From Streptacidiphilus jeojiense (GTDB lineage: Bacteria > Actinomycetota > Actinomycetes > Streptomycetales > Streptomycetaceae), in NCBI RefSeq assembly GCF_000719095.1, contig NZ_JOEH01000037.1, positions 1-64,000 of the forward strand: 64,000 nucleotides of DNA, read 5' to 3'. The notes under the pieces are model-generated. The model searched no databases, was not told the origin of the DNA, and saw only the letters and a list, made by a program, of their open reading frames with translations. Position numbers and translations under genes: made by a program. This document shows, one piece after another, positions 58,680 to 64,000 of the stretch. Position 1 is the first letter of the stretch, and every line of letters starts with the position of its first letter.

Positions 58680-59507
58680 ATGGAGACCGACTTCAGCACG
58701 CTGCGCTACGAGGAGAGCGACCACGTCGCCACGGTGACGCTGGACCGCCCGGAGGTCCACAACGCCTTCGACCTGCGGATGATGCAGGAGCTCCGCGAGC
58801 TGTGGCGCAGACTGCGCGAGGACGACAAGGTCCGGGTGGTCATCCTCACCGGCGCCGGCGACCGGGCCTTCTGCACCGGGCTCGACCGCGGCACCCTGGA
58901 CACCGCCGAGCCGGGCACCGACGACCAGCCCATCGGCATCCGCGGCGGCACCCCGCTGCACTTCGACGACCCGGGCGACTGGATCAGCCCCAAGACCTCG
59001 GGCGACCTCTGGAAACCGGTCATCGCCGCGGTCAACGGAATGGCCTGCGGCGGTGCCTTCTACCTGCTCGGACAGGTGGAGTTCATCATCGCCGCCGACC
59101 ACGCCACCTTCTTCGACCCGCACACCAGTTTCGGCATGGCCTCGGTCTTCGAGTCGATGGCGATGCTGCAGCGGATGCCGCTCGGCGAGGTGATGCGGAT
59201 GCAGCTCACCGGCGCGCACGAACGGCTCTCGGCTCAGCGGGCGCACCAGATCGGCCTGGTCCAGGAGGTCGTCCCGGGCCCCGAACTCCTGGACGCCGCA
59301 CGGCGCGTCGCCGCGGTGATCGCCTCCCAGCCGCCGCTCGCCGTCCAGGCCACCCTGCGCGCCGTCTGGTACGCCCAGGACCTCGGCTACCGCCAGGCCC
59401 TGGAGGTCGCCAAGACCCTGGTCACCCTCGGCGACGACCCGGCCGCCCTCGCCGAGGGCCAGGCCGCCTTCAACTCCGGCACCCGCACGCCGTGGCGGCT
59501 GCGGTGA
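58680..59507 (+). CDS. Enoyl-CoA hydratase/isomerase family protein
   Basis: ATG 58680 is chosen because GGAGG is 7 nt upstream; ATG 58674 is too close to it. Predicted 275 residues. Crotonase-fold motifs: VATVTLDRPEVHNAFDLRMM, VVILTGAGDRAFCTGLD, GDLWKPVIAAVNGMACGGAF (oxyanion hole) and DHATFFDPHTSFGM. The two Glu residues of classical hydratases are not clearly in place: the second position reads DPHTSFG, so it may be an isomerase or hydrolase subtype. Full family length. It is preceded by a KstR-like palindrome. Confidence 0.88.
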   Translation: METDFSTLRYEESDHVATVTLDRPEVHNAFDLRMMQELRELWRRLREDDKVRVVILTGAGDRAFCTGLDRGTLDTAEPGTDDQPIGIRGGTPLHFDDPGDWISPKTSGDLWKPVIAAVNGMACGGAFYLLGQVEFIIAADHATFFDPHTSFGMASVFESMAMLQRMPLGEVMRMQLTGAHERLSAQRAHQIGLVQEVVPGPELLDAARRVAAVIASQPPLAVQATLRAVWYAQDLGYRQALEVAKTLVTLGDDPAALAEGQAAFNSGTRTPWRLR

Positions 59508-59565
59508 CCTGACGGCCCCAGCAGGCGGTTCCCTGACAAGTGGAGCAGGAGATAGGGTCCGACCC

Positions 59566-59610
59566 ATGGCTCCGTACTCGCTCGCCGTCCTTCCGCCGCC
59601 CGTCCGCTAG
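59566..59610 (+). CDS. 14-residue leader peptide before the EamA gene
   Basis: A short ORF, MAPYSLAVLPPPVR then TAG, starts 7 nt after a TAGGGT -10-like box (59553-59558) and has no good SD, so leaderless translation is likely. The run Pro-Pro-Pro near the end could stall ribosomes. Its stop lies in the loop of hairpin 59595-59618. The geometry is that of an attenuation leader for the transporter 128 nt downstream. Confidence 0.5.
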   Translation: MAPYSLAVLPPPVR

Positions 59611-59618
59611 CGGGCGGC
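59595..59618 (+). terminator. Hairpin straddling the leader-peptide stop
   Basis: GCCGCCCG (59595-59602) pairs with CGGGCGGC (59611-59618); the 8-nt loop contains the leader TAG. A ribosome paused on the Pro codons would disrupt it. The rest of the gap to 59738 holds no gene. Confidence 0.45.
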
Positions 59619-59738
59619 AACCTCCAGGCTGACCGGCGTCACCCTCCTCGGGCTTCCGACCGGGGGTCGTCGGCTCGGTGAACGCTGCCCGCGTGCTCGC
59701 CATCCGCGGACCTCAGCGACCACCTCCGGAGCCCTGCC

Positions 59739-60746
59739 ATGCCCTCGCAGCCTGCCCTGCCCGCACGCCCCCGCACCCTCGCCGCGCACCCGGTACCGAC
59801 CGACGCGACCCTCACCCCCCACCCGACGAGAGCCCGCCGCCGCGCGCTGCTCGCGGTCGGCCTGGCCGCGGCCTCCTGGGGGAGTGCCGGCGCCGTCGCC
59901 GCGATCCTGCACCGCAGCAGCGGCCTCGGCCCCATCGCCGTCTCGTTCTGGCGCTTCGCCATCGGCGCCCTGCTGCTGGTGGCCGCCAGGCCGTTCCTGC
60001 GCCGCCCCACCGACACGGTCCGCCCCGGGCTGCCGGCCCTGATCGGCACCGGCATCCTGATGGCGGTCTTCCAGACCTGCTACCTCGCCTCCGTCGACCT
60101 CGCCGGGCTCGCCCTCGGCACCACCGCCACCCTCGGCGCCGCCCCGGTGCTCACCGCCCTGGGAGCACGCGCGGTCTTCGGCGAACGGCTCGGCCGTCGC
60201 GGCGTCGCGACCATCGTCCTGGCGGTCACCGGCCTCGCCCTGCTGGCCTTCGGCAGTGACGCCACGTCAGGTGTCGCCGCGTCAGGCGCCACTGCGTCGG
60301 GCGGCGGCACCGCCCCGCTCTGGGGCCTGCTCTGCGCCCTCGGCTCGGCGACGGGCTCGGCGGCGATCAACCTGCTCACCCAGGCCCAGACCCGGGACGG
60401 CCGGGCCCACGACGCCTACGACCGCGCGCTCAGCGGCTTCGCCGTCGGGGCCCTGGGCCTGCTGGCCCTCGCCGCCGCGACCGGACCGCTGCTCCCCTCC
60501 GGGCACCACCTCGCCACCGCCGTCGTCCTGCTCGGCTACCTCGGCGCGGTGCCCACCGCGCTGGCCTACTCGCTCTTCTTCGCGGCGCTGACCGTGGTTC
60601 GGGCCACGGCGGTGTCGGTGATGATGATGCTGGAACCCGTGGCCGCACTGCTCCTCGGCATCACCCTCCTGAGCGAACGCCTCACCCTCCCCGCCGCAGC
60701 GGGCACCGCCACCCTGCTGGCGGCGGTCGCCCTGCTCCGCGACTGA
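59739..60746 (+). CDS. EamA/DMT-family transporter
   Basis: Predicted 335 residues, ATG with GGAG upstream. About ten TM helices in two EamA halves: AVGLAAASWGSAGAVAAILH, GPIAVSFWRFAIGALLLVAA, and the second-half LEPVAALLLGITLLSERLTL, a typical DMT signature with the Glu-Pro. The N-terminal 35 residues are Pro/Arg-rich and probably cytosolic. A Thr/Ser/Gly-rich loop near 180-190 connects the halves. The family exports amino acids or other metabolites. An upstream leader peptide suggests control by translation state. Its 3' end abuts the next gene tail to tail by 2 bp. Confidence 0.87.
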   Translation: MPSQPALPARPRTLAAHPVPTDATLTPHPTRARRRALLAVGLAAASWGSAGAVAAILHRSSGLGPIAVSFWRFAIGALLLVAARPFLRRPTDTVRPGLPALIGTGILMAVFQTCYLASVDLAGLALGTTATLGAAPVLTALGARAVFGERLGRRGVATIVLAVTGLALLAFGSDATSGVAASGATASGGGTAPLWGLLCALGSATGSAAINLLTQAQTRDGRAHDAYDRALSGFAVGALGLLALAAATGPLLPSGHHLATAVVLLGYLGAVPTALAYSLFFAALTVVRATAVSVMMMLEPVAALLLGITLLSERLTLPAAAGTATLLAAVALLRD

Positions 60747-60748
60747 GG

Positions 60749-61720
60749 TCAGCGATCGTCGCCGACCACCAGCAGCGTCTTCCCCAGAGTGGACCGCGTC
60801 TCCATCGCCCGGTGTGCGTCGGCGGCGCGGTCCAGCGGGAACCGCTGCCCGATCACCGGCCGTAGCCGCCCGGCGGCGGCCTCGGCGAGCACCGCTTCGG
60901 TGAACCCCCGCATCGCCTCCGGCGAGGCCTTCGCCGACAGGATCCGGACGCCCCGCGCGGCCGCCTCCTGCTCCGGAACGCCAGCCCATTCCCCGCTGGC
61001 CAGACCGAAACTGACGATGCGTCCGCCACGCCCCAGCAGCCCGAATGCGGTCCGACCGATCACCCCGCCCACGCCGTCCAGGACCACATCCGCCTCGCCG
61101 CCGGCCAGAGCCTCCCGGAGCTGCCCGTCCCAGCCGTCCTCGCGGTAGTCCACGGCGAGGTCCGCTCCGAGCTCCCGGGCCAGGGCGAGCTTGCGCTCCC
61201 CGCCGGCTGCCGCGACGACCCGAGCCCCGGCCGCCCGGGCCAACTGCACCAGCAGGCTGCCGACCCCGCCCGCCGCCGCCTCCACCAACACCGTGTCCCC
61301 GGCGGCGACTTCGGCGGCCGCCAGCACCATGGCCGCGGTCCGGCCGTCAGCCAGCAGGGCGACGGCATCGTCCAGAGCCAGCCCTTCCGGCACCTGGTAC
61401 AGACCCACCGCCGGCACCGCCACCCGCTCGGCGTACCCACCGGACCCACCGGTGCTGCTCACCACCCGCCGCCCGAGCAGCGCTCGGTCCACCCCCTCGC
61501 CGACAGCGGCGACCACACCACCGACCCCATTGCCGGGCACCATCGGCAGCTCCGCCCGGAACGGACCCTTCCCCCCGGCCCGGAACTGCGTCTCCACAAA
61601 GGTGATGTTGGCGTACCCGACCTCCACCACCACCTCGCCGGCCCCCGCCACCGGATCCGCCGTCTCCCCGGCCACCAGCACCTCGGGCCCGCCGAACTCC
61701 CGCAACCACACCGCACGCAT
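60749..61720 (-). CDS. Zinc-independent quinone oxidoreductase (MDR family)
   Basis: Predicted 323 residues. N-terminal GroES-like domain MRAVWLREFGGPEVL, VPGNGVGGVVAAVG; Rossmann AAAGGVGSLLVQLARAAGAR with VAAAGGERK; DVVLDGVGG; FPLDRAADAHRAMETRSTLG KTLLVV end. No zinc Cys set. The NADPH:quinone reductase type reduces quinones or enones. Lone gene, convergent with EamA. It is a little shorter than many relatives but has all core motifs. Confidence 0.87.
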   Translation of the reverse strand: MRAVWLREFGGPEVLVAGETADPVAGAGEVVVEVGYANITFVETQFRAGGKGPFRAELPMVPGNGVGGVVAAVGEGVDRALLGRRVVSSTGGSGGYAERVAVPAVGLYQVPEGLALDDAVALLADGRTAAMVLAAAEVAAGDTVLVEAAAGGVGSLLVQLARAAGARVVAAAGGERKLALARELGADLAVDYREDGWDGQLREALAGGEADVVLDGVGGVIGRTAFGLLGRGGRIVSFGLASGEWAGVPEQEAAARGVRILSAKASPEAMRGFTEAVLAEAAAGRLRPVIGQRFPLDRAADAHRAMETRSTLGKTLLVVGDDR

Positions 61721-61901
61721 CCCGCCGCCACCTTCGCCGAACCGACCCCCGGAAGGACATCAGTCTCGCTCCAACGCAGCCGCTGATCATCGGCCGCCAG
61801 ACGGGCACGACCTCAGCCGATGGTCCTACCTCCCCACCCCCCGGCCCCGCCGCGGCGAAAACCCGATGCGCGACGACCGCGGGTCGCCCAGACTCGCGCC
61901 C

Positions 61902-62309
61902 ATGACGACCCGGATCACCCGCAGCAATCCACCCCAGCTCCACCAGCCGCCCGGCTACCACCACATCACCGTGGTGGAGGCCGGGCGCACCGCCCATCTG
62001 GCGGGCCAGTGCCCGATCGGCCCATCGGGCGAGCTGGTCGGCCCCGCCGATCTACCCGCCCAGATCGACCAGGTGGTGACCAACGCCCTGATCGCCCTGG
62101 CCGCGGTGGCCGCAGCGCCGAGCGATGTCGTCCGGTCGGTGGTCTACGTGGTCAGCGACGACGTCTCGACCCTGGCCGCCACCTGGCAGCACCTCACGGA
62201 GTCGGCCCTGGGCGAGGCCTTCACCAGCGCCAGCACCCTGCTGGGAGTAGCCCGCCTCGGCTTCCAGGGCCAACTCGTCGAGGTCGACCTCACCGCATCC
62301 CTGCCGTAG
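61902..62309 (+). CDS. RidA-family (YjgF/YER057c/UK114) protein
   Basis: ATG 61902 is used because family homology begins there; ATG 61866 in the same frame is a longer option. Predicted 135 residues. RidA-like core: HHITVVEAGRTAHLAGQCPI, AQIDQVVTNALIALAAVAAA, DVVRSVVYVV and LLGVARLGFQGQLVEVDLTA. The canonical Arg in the final block (x-Arg-x-x-V-E-I) is replaced by GFQGQLVEVD, so deaminase activity is doubtful. It may belong to an Rid subfamily without imine hydrolysis. No SD is evident; the 180-bp gap upstream is C-rich and unremarkable. Confidence 0.78.
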   Translation: MTTRITRSNPPQLHQPPGYHHITVVEAGRTAHLAGQCPIGPSGELVGPADLPAQIDQVVTNALIALAAVAAAPSDVVRSVVYVVSDDVSTLAATWQHLTESALGEAFTSASTLLGVARLGFQGQLVEVDLTASLP

Positions 62310-62898
62310 CGGCGAAGCGGGACGCCCCACGCCTGCAACGGCACTGTTGCTGCCGCGACCTGGCCCGCCGTCTCCCGGGCTCGCGCCCGGAAAGAAGGCG
62401 CTTCGCGCCGGCGACAAGGGCGGGGGGTGCCTGGGCCCGGCGCGGAGCGAACAGGCGAACCGGGGTCACTTTCGGGACAAGGTGTCACTTGATCTTGCCG
62501 TTATGCCCGATTCATTCGCACATGCCCGTACCAAGAATGACCCGGCGTCCCAAAAGTGACCCCGGTTCAACCGAAGGCGCCACGCAGGAACGTTTCTGCA
62601 GCTCCGCAGCGGCGCCCCGCACCGGGAGGGCAGGGGCGCGCCGCCCGGCATCGCACGCCCCGCCGCCCTCCCCGCTCCTCGTTGTTGGCCGCGAGCGGCA
62701 GCGAGCCACCCCAGCCCGGCATGGAGCGGCGTGCCCCAGGGAGGTGATGGTGGTTCAGCGGGAGCGAACGCGCACGTCGGAGACGGGGGCGGGACGGGGG
62801 CTCGGCCGATGGAGGGATCCCGCCGCACCGGCGGCGACGCCCCGCCTCCCCGGCCGCGCCTCCCCGGCCCCCGCTTCCCCGCCCCACCTCCAACCCGC
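62310..62898. other. Gene-free 589-bp stretch with hairpins and dispersed repeat
   Basis: It holds the hairpin CCGGGC-TCGC-GCCCGG (62375-62390) and GGCGC-TTC-GCGCC (62397-62409), then the 112-bp palindrome (62457-62568). A right arm at about 62590-62710 has the blocks CGTTTCTGC, CGCCGCCCGGCA and GCCGCGAGCG found in the same order around 21070-21155. The end shows three CGCCTCCCCGGC-like words. Short open frames here read repeat DNA and are not convincing genes. Confidence 0.7.
62457..62568 (+). repeat. 112-bp dispersed palindromic element, copy 2
   Basis: Terminal inverted repeats of 22 bp match at 21 of 22 positions, beginning GAACCGGGGTCACT at each end. It aligns without gaps to the reverse complement of 20865-20976, about 77% identical. 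Arm bases 12-13 are AC here and GA in copy 1, with matching changes in the opposite arm, so pairing is retained. Confidence 0.8.
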
Positions 62899-64000
62899 CT
62901 ACCCCAGTGCCGCCAAGTGGGCCTTGAACCCGGCGCCGTAGGCGGTGGCCGTGCCGTCGTAGGCGCTGATCAGGGACGGGCCCGAGGAGCAGTCCCAGGT
63001 GTTCCAGGTCCAGGCCAGGTACGAGGCGCCGGCGTTGTCCAGCCAGGGCAGCAGTGTGTCCAGGTAGCCGTGGGCGCAGTCGTTCTCGCCCAACTCGCCG
63101 GTCACCAGCGGGACCTGGGCCAGCACCGGGGAGATCTGGCTGGTCCAGCAGGAGCTGTTGCTGCAGGTGTTGAAGTTGTACGAGTGCCAGGACGCGGCCA
63201 GGTCGTGGTCCGGGTCGGTCGGCTCGTAGGTCAGCCACTGGGTGAGGTCGTTGGAGTAGGCGAGCCCGCCGAGCATCAGCACATTGCTCGCGCCGGTGCC
63301 GCGTACCGCGTTCACCATCGACTGCATCCCGGCGACCTGGTAGCCGATCCCGGAGCAGGTCCCGCCGTCGCGCCAGCAGGTCCAGGCCTGGGCGGTGGTG
63401 CTGGTGGCGCGGTCCGGGTAGGGCTCGTTGAAGAGGTCGAAGACGGTCGAGTTGTCGCCCTTGAAGGTGTTGGCGACCGACGTCCAGAACGGGATCGCCC
63501 CCGCGGCGTCCGGCATCGGCTTCTGGCAGGTGGCCGTGGCGCTGCTGCAGGCGGAGGAGTTGCCGGTGTAGACGCCGTCGGTCCAGTGCAGGTCCAGGAT
63601 GGCGACCAGGCCGTTCTGGTGCAGCAGCGCGACATAGCTCTTGATCGCGTTGATGTAGTTGGCACCCGAGTAGGCGGCCAGGACGTTGGACTCGCCGAGC
63701 CAGCAGTCCTCGTTCAGCGGCACCCGCACGGCGTTGATGTGCCAGCTCGCCATGGCGGCCACCGAGGCCTGGTCGACCGGTCCGTCGAAGAGCCCGGTCC
63801 CCTGGACGCAGGCGAACTCCGCACCGGAGCGGTTCACCCCGTGCAGGGTGACCGTGCTGCCGCTCGCGTTCACCAGCTTGTTGCCGGAGACGTGCAGCGC
63901 GGGCGCCGACCCGCTCGGCGGCGCGGTGGTCGGCGGCGCCGTAGTGGGCGGCGCCGTAGTCGGGGGAGCGGTGGTCGGCGGCGCGGTGGTCGGCGGAGCC
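62899..64000 (-). CDS. Secreted GH5 cellulase-like enzyme with Pro-Thr linker (5' truncated)
   Basis: Open to the right window edge, so the start, signal peptide and probably a carbohydrate-binding domain are outside. The visible N-terminal part is a repeated Ala-Pro-Pro-Thr-Thr linker. The GH5 barrel follows: TVTLHGVNRSGAEFAC, INAVRVPLNEDCW, VAILDLHWTDGVY, FDLFNEPYPD with the acid/base Glu, WHSYNFNTCSNSSCW and VTGELGENDCAHGY with the nucleophile Glu. The final WTWNTWDCSSGPSLISAYDG and stop at 62899 complete the domain. An extracellular beta-1,4-endoglucanase or related glucanase. Confidence 0.9.
   Translation of the reverse strand, partial: APPTTAPPTTAPPTTAPPTTAPPTTAPPSGSAPALHVSGNKLVNASGSTVTLHGVNRSGAEFACVQGTGLFDGPVDQASVAAMASWHINAVRVPLNEDCWLGESNVLAAYSGANYINAIKSYVALLHQNGLVAILDLHWTDGVYTGNSSACSSATATCQKPMPDAAGAIPFWTSVANTFKGDNSTVFDLFNEPYPDRATSTTAQAWTCWRDGGTCSGIGYQVAGMQSMVNAVRGTGASNVLMLGGLAYSNDLTQWLTYEPTDPDHDLAASWHSYNFNTCSNSSCWTSQISPVLAQVPLVTGELGENDCAHGYLDTLLPWLDNAGASYLAWTWNTWDCSSGPSLISAYDGTATAYGAGFKAHLAALG
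63925..64000 (-). repeat. 15-bp repeats encoding the Ala-Pro-Pro-Thr-Thr linker
   Basis: At least four near-identical 15-bp units in the coding frame give a Pro-Thr linker between the GH5 domain and the part of the protein beyond the window. It is coding, not CRISPR or satellite DNA. Confidence 0.8.

Noticed and set aside
62347-62559. + strand open frame across the second 112-bp element
   Set aside because: Same reason: composed of hairpins and repeat sequence.
62466-62828. Minus-strand open frame across the second 112-bp element
   Set aside because: Its C-terminal residues are encoded by the repeat itself; no SD or domain, so likely not a gene although automatic annotation may call it hypothetical.
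63925-64000. Possible CRISPR-like or satellite array
   Set aside because: The periodic units are 15 bp, in frame, and encode an Ala-Pro-Pro-Thr-Thr linker; no unique spacers.
1-64000. tRNA, rRNA, CRISPR, phage or intact insertion sequence genes
   Set aside because: Looked for cloverleaf-like T-loop motifs, transposase or integrase motifs and regular direct-repeat arrays; found none I could support.

Overview
The window is about 70% GC or more with strong third-position GC bias. It shows Tat-type secreted proteins, an F420-type LLM oxidoreductase, many TetR, ROK and DeoR regulators, and sugar ABC importers without their own ATPase. This points to a filamentous actinomycete of the Streptomyces / Kitasatospora / Streptacidiphilus kind. 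There are no ribosomal, tRNA or other obvious housekeeping genes and no phage or conjugative genes, so it reads like an accessory, catabolism-rich part of a chromosome arm.

Layout. 1-3.5 kb: tail of a secreted repeat protein, a membrane protein, a decayed SURF1 gene, and a DapB-like / AhpD-like pair. 3.7-6.2 kb: a Tat-secreted intradiol dioxygenase with a low-complexity insertion, and an orphan SUKH (SMI1/KNR4) protein bracketed by a 28-bp direct repeat. 6.3-11.3 kb: a minus-strand operon (acetoacetate-decarboxylase-like protein, SDR, two amidohydrolase-2 enzymes) facing its likely TetR regulator across a palindromic operator. 11.5-17.9 kb: a reductive pyrimidine or hydantoin catabolic operon (beta-ureidopropionase, beta-alanine-type transaminase, dihydropyrimidinase, F420-type LLM oxidoreductase, NCS1 permease). 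18-28.7 kb: small regulator/enzyme pairs (methyltransferase; TetR + SDR; YjbR; secreted HNH-like protein; TetR + FAD monooxygenase; SGNH hydrolase; MarR + small protein), interrupted at 20.6-21.3 kb by a large gene-free inverted-repeat element. 28.7-40.3 kb: an oligosaccharide-use locus with a ROK repressor, GH27-CBM35, two ABC permeases, GH95, a CE7-type esterase, a solute-binding lipoprotein and a GH36 alpha-galactosidase. 40.5-45.7 kb: a polyol-type operon (DeoR, SmoE/F/G-like importer, zinc alcohol dehydrogenase). 45.8-47.4 kb: a Tat-exported PHP/CehA-type metallohydrolase.

47.6-53.9 kb holds a tightly coupled three-gene operon. It encodes a carboxylate-amine ligase fused to a circularly permuted ATP-grasp, an asparagine-synthetase-type amidotransferase resembling N-acetylglutaminylglutamine amidotransferases, and an S9 peptidase. 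It looks like a machine that makes and trims an amidated small peptide of unknown identity. 54-59.5 kb: acyl-CoA ligase, KstR-like TetR, Rieske lipoprotein, TesB thioesterase, PPOX-fold protein and an enoyl-CoA hydratase preceded by a KstR-like site. 59.5-62.3 kb: a leader peptide plus EamA transporter, a quinone oxidoreductase and a RidA protein. 62.3-62.9 kb: a second copy of the dispersed palindromic element. 62.9-64 kb: the 3' part of a secreted GH5 cellulase-like gene.

The main unexplained structure is a 112-bp imperfect palindrome present twice (20865-20976 and, inverted, 62457-62568). Both copies are exactly the same length, and their arms carry compensating base changes. Several regulators and enzymes also appear to be expressed from leaderless promoters, with the -10 box about 6 nt before the start codon.
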